Shown here piece by piece: positions 9,924 through 17,538 of a stretch of DNA of 64,000 bases. Within the stretch, counting starts at the first letter, position 1, and each line of letters starts with the position of its first letter. Origin of the DNA: Hafnia alvei (GTDB lineage: Bacteria > Pseudomonadota > Gammaproteobacteria > Enterobacterales > Enterobacteriaceae); NCBI RefSeq assembly GCF_900095695.1, contig NZ_FMIQ01000028.1:1-64000 (forward strand), written 5' to 3'. The notes beneath the pieces were generated by a model that was not told where the DNA came from, made no database searches, and worked only from the letters and a program-made list of their open reading frames with translations. The position numbers were made by a program, and so were the translations under genes.

Positions 9924-10880
9924 TCACTTGTTCAGGAAAATATTATCTCTATGAAACTCAAGATAAATACTTTGCTTATGATTGAAGGAGCCAACATTTT
10001 GTTCGCTGATATTTTTCAATCCTAGCTTGTTAAGCTCATCCTCAGACAGATTTGGTGATACTAAGACCTCGCCAGAGTCCGCAAAGCTGATAAGACCTTT
10101 ATCAAATAACCAATCAATATGGGGGGCAAGCAATAAACCATTATTTCCATCGAGTCTTTCATTGCCACTTTCACAGCAGCGCCACGGTTTTATATGACTT
10201 GCAATCAGGAGGCTAGGGGTATCAATTTGAGTGATACGGCACGATGGCTCAACTTCCTGTAGATTACGTCGAAAATCGCCTTGGCCTCGTCTGGCTTTGA
10301 TCAGTTGCTCTTTAATGGTGTCGTTTAGATCAACATCAGCAATAACTTGTTTTTCAACTTCATCATCGAGTTTTTTTCTCAGATCCGTCGGCTCAGCATC
10401 GATATCTTTAACCACCAAATGCTCTATGGTTTGGCCTGCGTTCACAACAATATTAAAAACATCCTCACCGACTTCCGTTAGATAAATATGCTGATATCCA
10501 TGAGCATTATCGAGCCGTATGGGGGAATAGATATTTGCTTTTGATAAATGCGGACGAAGGTCATCAAGAATATCGAATGGACTTACAGGGTTGGAGAATT
10601 TCTGCCAATCGACAGGGAGTAACCAGCCATCATTACCCCAAAGTTTACCCGCAGCCCCGAATTCTGGCTTTGACGCACTAATGGCAAAATCAGTCACTAC
10701 GCCAACATAGGCAACTTTTTTATTCGCATAAGAAAGCACCTTATCGCCCGGTGCCGCAATACAGAGATTGTCGTAATAGCGATTTTTAATATTCCCCTTT
10801 TTGGTCTTCGGAGACCACAGAAAACCGCCATTGACCTCATGCTTAACTGTTTGCTTATGGTTAACCCACCAATATCTCAT
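9924..10880 (-). CDS. HNH endonuclease with N-terminal EVE/PUA-like domain
   Basis: A 318-residue protein with two parts. Residues 1 to about 130 begin RYWWVNHKQT and contain FLWSPK and GDKVLSYANKKVAYVGVV, which resemble an EVE/PUA-type module that reads modified bases. Residues about 210-290 carry an HNH nuclease fold with ASHIKPW, the NNGLLLAPHIDWLFD block and a following strand GLISF. This architecture is known from modification-dependent (type IV-like) restriction enzymes, so a defence role against phage with modified DNA is likely. There is no methyltransferase partner next to it. It lies between the two paralogues at 9.1 and 11.6 kb. Confidence 0.78.
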   Translation of the reverse strand: MRYWWVNHKQTVKHEVNGGFLWSPKTKKGNIKNRYYDNLCIAAPGDKVLSYANKKVAYVGVVTDFAISASKPEFGAAGKLWGNDGWLLPVDWQKFSNPVSPFDILDDLRPHLSKANIYSPIRLDNAHGYQHIYLTEVGEDVFNIVVNAGQTIEHLVVKDIDAEPTDLRKKLDDEVEKQVIADVDLNDTIKEQLIKARRGQGDFRRNLQEVEPSCRITQIDTPSLLIASHIKPWRCCESGNERLDGNNGLLLAPHIDWLFDKGLISFADSGEVLVSPNLSEDELNKLGLKNISEQNVGSFNHKQSIYLEFHRDNIFLNK

Positions 10881-11192
10881 CGCAGCCTCAAAGATGTCTT
10901 AATGATTTTTTATCTATCAATTAAAACAATCTAAAGAATAAGTTAATGGCTAACAATGATATTAGATAACTCACTAATAGCTAAATTTTTGCGAGGACGA
11001 TTCCAATACCCGCTACAACTTAGATGTAAATGTGCTTGGCCGCTTTTCTCCCGTCAAACTCAACGATATAGTCCTCATCGCTGCAATTTTACAGACGAAA
11101 ATTGCAACCGGAATTGGCGTTCCGAAAATATCATGATAACAACCAGAGGCTTAAAACCGCTGGATTACCCATTTTAATCATGAGAAAACACG
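10881..11192. other. Intergenic region without a convincing gene
   Basis: AT-rich divergent gap between the HNH gene and the small-protein gene. It contains a 73-codon open frame (10956-11177) with no family resemblance and no ribosome-binding site, which I do not call. Promoters for both flanking genes must lie here. Confidence 0.5.
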
Positions 11193-11483
11193 ATGACCAA
11201 CTACACCTCCACCCCAGCCAGCTCTATCACCATCTTCCGTGAACTTGTCTCCGAACTTGATAGCCAGCAGTTAAGTGATATTCAACACATTGATTTATCC
11301 GCAGTCGCAGAGGAAACCATCGAAGGGTTATGTCACGGGTTGATGTTTATCAGCGAGGCTTTTGCCAGCGATAACACATTTCCAAATGAAAGCCTTAAGC
11401 AGGTCGGTGCATTTCTTAGCGCCGCAGCGCATCTGATCCCTGCATTGACCGTGCTTGGTGAATATCCACCAAGCGCGTACTGA
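11193..11483 (+). CDS. Small acidic helical protein, paralogue of the one at 53.9 kb
   Basis: A 96-residue acidic protein, mostly helical, with no signal peptide. It is related to the 107-residue product of 53867-54190: both contain SITIFR-L-S-L, an (I/V)AEE--EGLCHGL block, an ESL-Q-GA-L-A-AH-IPA block and similar length. I do not recognise the family. The second copy lies next to a P4-like phage remnant and this one next to a restriction nuclease, so both are in mobile-DNA settings. Translation signals are weak (GAG 9 bases before the ATG). Function unknown. Confidence 0.65.
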   Translation: MTNYTSTPASSITIFRELVSELDSQQLSDIQHIDLSAVAEETIEGLCHGLMFISEAFASDNTFPNESLKQVGAFLSAAAHLIPALTVLGEYPPSAY

Positions 11484-11506
11484 GTCCTGAGTCGCTATAA
11501 ACAACA

Positions 11507-11538
11507 ACCCCAACATCAAACTCATTCAATGTTGGGGT
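11507..11538. terminator. Hairpin between convergent genes
   Basis: ACCCCAACAT and ATGTTGGGGT form a perfect 10-bp stem with a 12-base loop, between the convergent small-protein gene and paralogue B. The minus-strand copy is followed by TGTTGTTTAT, so it may terminate that strand best. Confidence 0.55.
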
Positions 11539-11571
11539 CGTAGATAAGACTTAGATTTAGATAAAGGGGAG

Positions 11572-12189
11572 TTAAGCCGCCACACCTTGCACCGTCACGC
11601 GATCCATCATTTTTTGGAACATCTGCATCACGTCCAACATCAGATGACGCTGCGCGTAAGGTAAACGTTGATAGCCGCTGCATATCGGACGCGGGCCCAC
11701 CAATTCGGTTGCGGCAAACAGCTCAATTTCAAGCTGCCACTGCCCTGCTTCAGAACGCAGATTCAAGCGGCGGAAATTAAGGCAATCCAACGCATCGGTA
11801 ATCTCAGGATAGCAGTCCAGCACGGCCATCAAACGGCGGCTATCGTCATTGCTGGTTTTGGCACTAAAGCGGGTATCCCCACGGCCAAGAATATCGGTAT
11901 TTTTGCCATGAATGTGGATCGGTTGCTGCAAGCCCGTCTCACCGCGCAGATGGAAATGACAGGTCACGCTATAGCTTCTGAAGCTGGTCACAACACGTTC
12001 TTCCACTTCCACTTCCAACCCTTGCGGACACACAACGTGGAGCACGCGATCGGACAGACGTTTGCATTCAAATGGCTGTAGGTTTTTTTCAACCAGATGC
12101 AACACTCTCCCTGGCTGATAACCGATAGGTTCACGCTGGCCGCTCAACCAACGCCATAAATTATTCACGACTTGAACTTCACTGTTCAT
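11572..12189 (-). CDS. Uncharacterised protein, paralogue B (possibly DUF3156)
   Basis: A 205-residue paralogue of the protein at 9074-9691, with the same motif order (REPIGYQPG, FRSYSVTCHFHLRGETGLQQP in part, ILGRGDTRF, NDDSRRLMAVLDCYP, LDVMQMFQ). The start at 12189 is favoured over the ATG at 12210 because of GGGAGA 8 bases upstream and the alignment with paralogue A. No localisation signal is visible. The two copies are separated by the HNH nuclease and a small gene, suggesting a tandem duplication later split by insertion, or duplication carried by the insertion. Function unknown. Confidence 0.7.
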   Translation of the reverse strand: MNSEVQVVNNLWRWLSGQREPIGYQPGRVLHLVEKNLQPFECKRLSDRVLHVVCPQGLEVEVEERVVTSFRSYSVTCHFHLRGETGLQQPIHIHGKNTDILGRGDTRFSAKTSNDDSRRLMAVLDCYPEITDALDCLNFRRLNLRSEAGQWQLEIELFAATELVGPRPICSGYQRLPYAQRHLMLDVMQMFQKMMDRVTVQGVAA

Positions 12190-12670
12190 ATCATTATCTC
12201 CCGTGCTCACAAAAATGAATCAAAACCAAACTTTGGCTGCTGTTGTTACGTTTTTATCCTGCTGTTAGGCCATTCGCTACAGCGCTATTAAGTTTGGATA
12301 AATCGTCATTGGCGTACTCTACCTCTCTCGAACTTCTCTCTTCTTTACTCTGATTTTAGAGTGAGTGAGCCCACATAAATTTCGCATATAAATGCAATTG
12401 ATTTATGTTTGAGTGAATAACTGAGTGAGTAATTACGACCCTGTTATTCATAAATGCCAGCTTGCCGCGACAAATACAACAGAGATAATCATCTTTAATA
12501 GTGAGGTTATTGTCAGAAGTAATAGTAATAATTTCAGTGACTAATATAGTTAGGCAGAAATAAAGCTATTTTATTCATTTTTATATCGGCTATTTTTGCT
12601 GATAAAATCACGCTATCGGTACACGGCTAAAACGAAATAAATCGCTACGCGAACAATAGGATACTTACCC
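12190..12670. other. Long intergenic region, no gene seen
   Basis: About 480 AT-rich bases between paralogue B and the LysR-type gene. Short direct repeats of GAGTGA(A/G) occur around 12360-12435. I see no RNA gene, terminator or open frame worth calling; it presumably holds the divergent promoters. Confidence 0.5.
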
Positions 12671-13582
12671 ATGGATACCGGCTGGTTAGAAGACTTTTTA
12701 GCATTGGCTGAATTGCGTAATTTTTCGCGAGCAGCTCAGTTACGCAACATCACTCAGCCCGCTTTTGGTCGCCATATACGCGCATTGGAAGAAAGTATCG
12801 GTCAGAAATTAGTCGACAGAAGTTCATCACCGGTAACGCTCACGCCTGCCGGATATCAGTTTCGTTTAATTGCTCACAGCATGGTGAATCAGCTTAAAGA
12901 AGGTATTCAGAAGATAAATGGCTTACCGTCCGAGATGATTAATCCCGTTCGTTTTAGCGCCCCGCATTCTCTTTCATCTCCTTTTTTGCTCGATTTAATT
13001 GACCGCATCGACCCCGCAACGCCATTTTCCGTTGATATCCTGCGTGTAGATTTTGCCGTTGAATCGTTAATTGAAGGCGCCAGCGATTTTCTTTTAGCCT
13101 TTGATACCCACGCTTTACTTCAGCCCCCTTTCACCAATTTACTCTTGGGGAAAGGTAATCTTCTGCTGGTCAGCGCAGCCGATAAGCAAGGCCAGCCATT
13201 ATTTACCCCCGACGAAAACCACCAGCAGCCGGTGCCCTATTTACGTTATTCGCCAGACTCTTACAGCGCGAGAATGGTGGAGCGGCTCATGCCGCAGCAG
13301 CCTTTTGCCTGTCAGCCGGTGTTTGAATCTTCGCTGTGTGATTTGCATCGGCAAATGGCCTTACGCGCTAAGGGATTGGCTTGGTTACCGGATTGTCAGA
13401 TTGAAAACGAACTGGCAGAGGGGAAGCTGGTTGCCGTCAACCGCAGCCGCTGGCACATTCCCTATCAAATTCGCCTGTATCGCAACCAAGCGCAGCTTCA
13501 CCAGCGCGCGGAAACATTCTGGCATTGCCTATCTCAGCAGATAGCGCAGGGCGTCTCTTATTGGCCACCGGCGCAAAACTAG
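12671..13582 (+). CDS. LysR-family regulator, HypT/YjiE-like
   Basis: A 303-residue LysR-type regulator. The N-terminal helix-turn-helix is typical (WLEDFLALAELRNFSRAAQL, then ITQPAFGRHIRALEESIG). The rest resembles the hypochlorite sensor HypT of E. coli more than general LysR proteins (ISSP-like AAHSLS region seen as SAPHSLSSPFLL, LRYSPDSYSARM, KGLAWLPDCQIENEL). Whether it senses oxidants is not shown; HypT depends on methionine oxidation and the conservation of those methionines was not verified. It is 129 bases upstream of and co-oriented with an adenosine-deaminase-like gene and a DcuC-like transporter, which it may control. Confidence 0.82.
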   Translation: MDTGWLEDFLALAELRNFSRAAQLRNITQPAFGRHIRALEESIGQKLVDRSSSPVTLTPAGYQFRLIAHSMVNQLKEGIQKINGLPSEMINPVRFSAPHSLSSPFLLDLIDRIDPATPFSVDILRVDFAVESLIEGASDFLLAFDTHALLQPPFTNLLLGKGNLLLVSAADKQGQPLFTPDENHQQPVPYLRYSPDSYSARMVERLMPQQPFACQPVFESSLCDLHRQMALRAKGLAWLPDCQIENELAEGKLVAVNRSRWHIPYQIRLYRNQAQLHQRAETFWHCLSQQIAQGVSYWPPAQN

Positions 13583-13711
13583 ACGTCTCACACGAAATCA
13601 CTCACCACTCACATAGTGCCTAAACGTACCCGCCAATGCCGGAATAGCATTTCACCCCTCAGGCCGCTTTATTTATGATGGCGTTTTCTTTGTTATCAAT
13701 GAGCGCCGTTA

Positions 13712-14830
13712 ATGATGCAGGATACGCAAACGATTACGTTGCCAGAGTTTTTCGCCACATTCCCTAAAGCGGATCTCCATTACCATCTGCTTGGCGGAGT
13801 TCGTCTCACCACCATGCTAGCACTGGCGCAGAAATACGAAGTGCCCCTCACCGAATCCGAAGCCAAAAGCTACTATCGCCGTTATCAACATGAGACCAGC
13901 GTGGTGAAAGGCGGGATTGCGGCGCTTAACTTTTTGTATCCGCTGATGCGCAGCGCCGAAGATTACTACCGCGTGACCTATGAAGTGGCGCAAGACGCCG
14001 CAGCAACCGGTATTCGTCATCTGGAGCTGTTTTGGAATCCCTCTGACACCGAACTCACCTATGCCGAAGTCACAGAGGCCATGAGCAGCGCAATGGCGAA
14101 AGCGGCTGAAGAATGGGATATTCGTGCGCTCTTTATTCCCTCGATCAACCGCGAAAAATCCCCCGAAGAAGCCGTGGCGATGGTGGATGCCGTGCTGAAT
14201 TATCCGCACCCTTTAGTGCCCGGGATTGGCATTGACTACAAAGAGAATGACGCCCCTATCGAGCATTTTTGGAAAGCCTATCGCAAAGCAAAACTCGGTG
14301 GATTACGCCTCACAGGGCACTGTTCAGAGTTTGGTTTGCATTGGCGTAACGTAGAGACGGGCTTAGATTTGATTCACCTAGAGCGCATCGATCACGGCTA
14401 TACCGTATTGGATAACCTTGAGCTTACCGCACGCTGCGCCCGCGAAGGCACTCCTTTTACCGTGGTGCCCAGCAATACCTACTATCTCAAAAAATGGCCG
14501 GATGCAGACCAGTGGCGTAAACACCATCCCATCCGCCAAATGGCGCAAGCGGGCATGAATATCATCCCAGCCACCGACGACTGGCACATGCACAACACCA
14601 ACGGCGCCGAATGCTATCGCGTTATGGTGGAAGAATTCGGCTTCGATCTTGATGGCGTACGCCAACTGATGCTCAACGGTATCAATGCCTGCTGGCAGCC
14701 AGAGGAAATCAAACGACAATGGCGACAGGCGTGGGTCGCTGAGTTTGACCGTCTACGCAGCAAACTGGCGCACGAACCGCAGATCGAGCCGGCTCAGCAT
14801 ATTTCCTATCATCGTTCCCCAACGGCATAG
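13712..14830 (+). CDS. Adenosine deaminase family enzyme
   Basis: A 372-residue amidohydrolase of the adenosine/adenine deaminase family. Zinc-ligand and catalytic motifs are visible: KADLHYHLLGG (His23, His25), GHCSEF (His203 and proton-donor-type Glu206, equivalent to HAGE of adenosine deaminase), and ATDDWHMH near residue 288 (equivalent to the TDDP motif). The departures HYHLLGG and HCSEF from the standard HLDG and HAGE indicate a subfamily with a different purine or modified-purine substrate. The start could be the first or second of two adjacent ATGs. It is followed after 13 bases by a transporter gene, so they form an operon. Confidence 0.82.
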   Translation: MMQDTQTITLPEFFATFPKADLHYHLLGGVRLTTMLALAQKYEVPLTESEAKSYYRRYQHETSVVKGGIAALNFLYPLMRSAEDYYRVTYEVAQDAAATGIRHLELFWNPSDTELTYAEVTEAMSSAMAKAAEEWDIRALFIPSINREKSPEEAVAMVDAVLNYPHPLVPGIGIDYKENDAPIEHFWKAYRKAKLGGLRLTGHCSEFGLHWRNVETGLDLIHLERIDHGYTVLDNLELTARCAREGTPFTVVPSNTYYLKKWPDADQWRKHHPIRQMAQAGMNIIPATDDWHMHNTNGAECYRVMVEEFGFDLDGVRQLMLNGINACWQPEEIKRQWRQAWVAEFDRLRSKLAHEPQIEPAQHISYHRSPTA

Positions 14831-14843
14831 CATCGAGAACCCC

Positions 14844-16100
14844 ATGTTGACCTTAACTCTTGGCGTAATAATTCTGCTGTTAACCATCATCCTGCTAATC
14901 AAAAAGCAGGACACCCGCACCGTTCTGCTGTTTTCCGGCATGTTGATGTGCCTGATCTCATTAGAGCCGATGGCCGCGATGAACAGCTTTGCGGAAAAGA
15001 TGGTGTCTGAAGGGCTGATCCAAGCCATTCTGTCAGCCATTGGATTTGCGACCGTGATGAAATTTACCGGCTGCGATCGCCATTTAGTCCGCCTATTAAG
15101 CGCCCCGCTTAAACACGTTGGGCTGTTTCTCATTCCTGGCACTATTTTGCTCACCACCTTCGTGCAGTTAGCTCTGCCAAGCGCGGCAGGTGCTGCGGCA
15201 GCCGCGGGGATAACCATGATCCCTTTACAGCTAGCTGCGGGGATCCATCCGGTCATGGCGGCGGCATCGGTATTAGCCGGAACCTTCGGTGCCAGTTTGC
15301 TCAATCCAGGTAGCCCACACATGGCGCTGGTGGCAAAAATCGTGGGGGGCGACGTTATGACGATCATCGGCGACCGCGTGATGACCGTCGTGTGGCTAGG
15401 TCTTATCATCATGATTGGCATGACAATAACCGCCGTGCTGCGCAAAGAACACAAAGGCTATCATTCACGCCTTGACGCTGAAGATCCACAAGAAGGTCCG
15501 ATCAATATTTTGGCCGCGCTGATGCCGCTGGTGCCTATTGCGCTGCTGATGCTGGGTGCATTTGGCGGCGTAAGCTGGTTAAAAATGGGCGTTCCTCAAG
15601 CCGTTATGTGGGGCGTTCTTGCCACTCTCGCCGTTACCCGCACCCATCCTGGCAAGGTGGTTCCCGCCTTCTTTGACGGAATGGGCAAAGCCTACAGCGA
15701 CGTATTCGGCATTATCATCTGCGCCGGTGTGTTTGTGGCGGGGTTAACTTCGGTCGGACTTATCGATGCGGCGAAAAGCGCGCTGATTGATTTTCCTGAA
15801 GCCGCCCGCTTTGGCGGTACCGTGGGACCATTCTTGATGGCCATCGTGATTGGTTCTGGCGACGCAACCGCCTATGCGTTCAATGAAGCCATCACGCCGC
15901 ATGCCGCTGAATTTGGTATGAACCCCACGAATCTTGGAACTGCTGCCGCATTTGCCAGTTACTTAGGTCGTACGGCCTCCCCGCTTTCGGCTGCGGCCAT
16001 TGTGGTTGCGGGTATGGCCGGTGTTTCTCCTATCGACCTGATTAAGCGTACCGCTCCCGTTATGCTGATTGGTTTAATTCTGCTGATTGTGCTTATTTAA
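14844..16100 (+). CDS. DcuC-family C4-dicarboxylate-type transporter
   Basis: A 418-residue inner-membrane protein with about 12 hydrophobic helices and DcuC-family features (GFATVMKFTGCDRHLV, PSAAGAAAAAGITMIPLQ, ASVLAGTFGASLLNPGSPH, GSGDATAYAFNEAITPHA, ASYLGRTASPLS). The open frame extends 159 bases upstream into the deaminase gene; I use ATG 14844 because it leaves the typical N-terminal helix and avoids the overlap. DcuC proteins exchange fumarate and succinate anaerobically, but the partner gene suggests that this member could carry a purine or related product instead. That is inference. Confidence 0.82.
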   Translation: MLTLTLGVIILLLTIILLIKKQDTRTVLLFSGMLMCLISLEPMAAMNSFAEKMVSEGLIQAILSAIGFATVMKFTGCDRHLVRLLSAPLKHVGLFLIPGTILLTTFVQLALPSAAGAAAAAGITMIPLQLAAGIHPVMAAASVLAGTFGASLLNPGSPHMALVAKIVGGDVMTIIGDRVMTVVWLGLIIMIGMTITAVLRKEHKGYHSRLDAEDPQEGPINILAALMPLVPIALLMLGAFGGVSWLKMGVPQAVMWGVLATLAVTRTHPGKVVPAFFDGMGKAYSDVFGIIICAGVFVAGLTSVGLIDAAKSALIDFPEAARFGGTVGPFLMAIVIGSGDATAYAFNEAITPHAAEFGMNPTNLGTAAAFASYLGRTASPLSAAAIVVAGMAGVSPIDLIKRTAPVMLIGLILLIVLI

Positions 16101-16142
16101 CAGGCGTAGAAATACCCCGACAGAAAATATATTTTGATTTAT

Positions 16143-16176
16143 AAAAGAGTCCGATAAATATCGGACTCTTTTACTC
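16143..16176 (+). terminator. Rho-independent terminator of the deaminase-transporter operon
   Basis: AAAAGAGTCCGATA, short AA loop, TATCGGACTCTTTT followed by ACTCTTTATT. A strong symmetrical stem with flanking A and T runs, 43 bases after the transporter stop. Confidence 0.85.
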
Positions 16177-16216
16177 TTTATTCTATTAGCTGTTTTTATT
16201 CGTTATTTACACGGGT

Positions 16217-16251
16217 CGTTTAGATAACGTTCAAACTCACTCCGCTATAAT
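16217..16251 (+). promoter_or_regulatory. PhoP-box promoter of the mgtC-like gene
   Basis: CGTTTA (16217-16222), a 5-base spacer and CGTTCA (16228-16233) match the direct-repeat PhoP box (consensus KGTTTA-N5-KGTTTA, 5/6 and 4/6). Exactly 12 bases further is a perfect -10 hexamer TATAAT (16246-16251), the spacing typical of PhoP-activated promoters that lack a -35. The transcript would start near 16258, giving a leader of about 480 bases before the MgtC-like gene. PhoP control is inferred. Confidence 0.72.
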
Positions 16252-16306
16252 AATCGGCGTTATAAATTGAATATCTACGTTATCTACACCAACCTAAGGA
16301 AATAGC

Positions 16307-16348
16307 ATGGACAACGACAGACCGAGATCGCGTGTTTTTCTCAGCTGA
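16307..16348 (+). CDS. 13-codon leader peptide ORF, MgtL-like
   Basis: ATG with TAAGGA 7 bases upstream encodes MDNDRPRSRVFLS, about 50 bases after the predicted transcription start. An acidic start, a proline and a run of arginines (two rare AGA codons) resembles MgtL, the E. coli/Salmonella mgtA leader peptide (acidic and proline-rich start, arginine-rich end), which destabilises ribosomes at low Mg2+ and controls transcription of the downstream gene. No sequence identity beyond this pattern is claimed. Role inferred from position, composition and the PhoP box. Confidence 0.55.
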   Translation: MDNDRPRSRVFLS

Positions 16349-16375
16349 TCGCATGATGTGATAATGTCCCCCCTT

Positions 16376-16501
16376 CACATCCTGCATAGACAAAGGATGT
16401 GGTGCTATTCTCCGTTATACCCTTCGGCCTTCAAGATACAGGGGTATAGAACGCCACCGCAGTTTCATTGTTAAGGCTTACGCCATTTTGCGTAAACAGC
16501 C
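16376..16501 (+). ncRNA. Structured 5' leader upstream of mgtC-like gene
   Basis: Three hairpins follow the leader ORF: CACATCCT/AGGATGTG (16376-16401, 10-base loop); TATACCC/GGGTATA (16416-16448); and GGC-TTACGC/GCGTAA-GCC (16475-16501, with a 3-base bulge). No strong intrinsic terminator follows, so Rho-dependent control would be expected if it works like the mgtA leader. Beyond 16501 to the gene the leader is AT-rich, with one more stem CCGTGG/CCACGG at 16662-16678. Confidence 0.5.
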
Positions 16502-16738
16502 TCACTGAATTAACACGCCTCATCTCAAAATCACGTAGTTATTAATCAGATTTAATTCTGATGAATGGCTGCTATTTATTTTTCTGCTTATTCGCAACGG
16601 AAATAACGTCCTTCATCATTTATTGCGCCAGATATTGCGACAAAATTAATGATGACGAAAGTTCCGTGGTATAGCCACGGGCAAAATATGCCTATTTTCG
16701 TTACTAAAAAGCAGAGCCCAATTCCTGAGGCTTATTAC

Positions 16739-17443
16739 ATGAACTTCACTCTGCATTACGAAACATTTTCTATTTTACTGGTCGCATTTTTACTCGGCGC
16801 CATCATTGGCTACGAGCGTCAATATCGCCAGCGTACGGCTGGATTGCGCACCAACACGCTGGTTGCCACCAGCGCCGCTATTTTTGTTCATTTGGCGATG
16901 AGTATCGATACGCCTAGCGGTGCTGTACGGGTGATCTCTTATGTCGTTTCCGGCGTCGGCTTTCTCGGCGCGGGAACCATCATGAAGGAAGGATTAAACA
17001 TCCGCGGGCTTAATACCGCGGCAACGCTGTGGGGCTCCGCCGCCGTAGGTGCCTGCGCGGGTGCGGGAATGATTGCCGATGCCTGTATGGCGACGTTTTT
17101 TGTCGTTGCCTCCAATACCTTACTGCGTCCAATGGTCAACATTATCAACCGCCAACCGCTTATCGACGAACGTGGTGATGCCACTTACGAGATTTGCGTC
17201 ATCACGTTAGAAAACGATCAGCGCGAGGCGCTGACGCTGGTGAAACAAACGTTGAAAGCGGAAAACTGCTTTATGTCACACCTCGACGTTGAGCCTTTCG
17301 GTGACGATGACGTGGAGATTACCGTATCGCTGATCCCAGCATCGGTTTCCGCCGACGATTTGGATAATCTGGTCAATGTGCTGCTCGATGAAAGCCTCGT
17401 CAAACAGGCCTACTACAGCCGAATCGGTGGTAGCTCGAGCTAG
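16739..17443 (+). CDS. MgtC/SapB-family inner-membrane protein
   Basis: A 234-residue membrane protein. The N-terminal half has the MgtC/SapB signature ([25 protein letters not shown], split as GYERQYRQR and AGLRTN; then [15 protein letters not shown] and [10 protein letters not shown]), with four to five hydrophobic helices. The C-terminal ACT-like domain runs from about residue 145. MgtC proteins are induced at low Mg2+ and act on ATP synthase and phosphate uptake in Salmonella. The frame stays open to 16649, adding 30 residues. I chose 16739 because TGAGG lies 8 bases upstream and the N-terminus then begins just before TM1. No mgtB follows; pirin is next. Confidence 0.85.
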   Translation: MNFTLHYETFSILLVAFLLGAIIGYERQYRQRTAGLRTNTLVATSAAIFVHLAMSIDTPSGAVRVISYVVSGVGFLGAGTIMKEGLNIRGLNTAATLWGSAAVGACAGAGMIADACMATFFVVASNTLLRPMVNIINRQPLIDERGDATYEICVITLENDQREALTLVKQTLKAENCFMSHLDVEPFGDDDVEITVSLIPASVSADDLDNLVNVLLDESLVKQAYYSRIGGSSS

Positions 17444-17484
17444 AGTGGGAATGATGAGGGCATCACTGCAACTCGACGCTAAGT

Positions 17485-17519
17485 GGTATAGGATGAAATA
17501 TCGGTGCTTATCCTATACC
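17485..17519. other. Hairpin between mgtC-like gene and pirin gene
   Basis: GGTATAGGA (17485-17493) and TCCTATACC (17511-17519) form a perfect 9-bp stem with a 17-base loop. There is no T-run after it, so it is not a classical terminator; it may be a weak attenuator or a small palindromic repeat. Confidence 0.4.
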
Positions 17520-17538
17520 CAATAACGAGCGAGCGACT

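Noticed and set aside
10956-11177. 73-codon plus-strand frame
   Set aside because: No ribosome-binding site, no recognisable motif, ends just before a better-supported small gene.
14753-15454. 233-codon minus-strand frame
   Set aside because: Exact antisense of the DcuC-like transporter; codon pattern is a shadow of the hydrophobic plus-strand protein.
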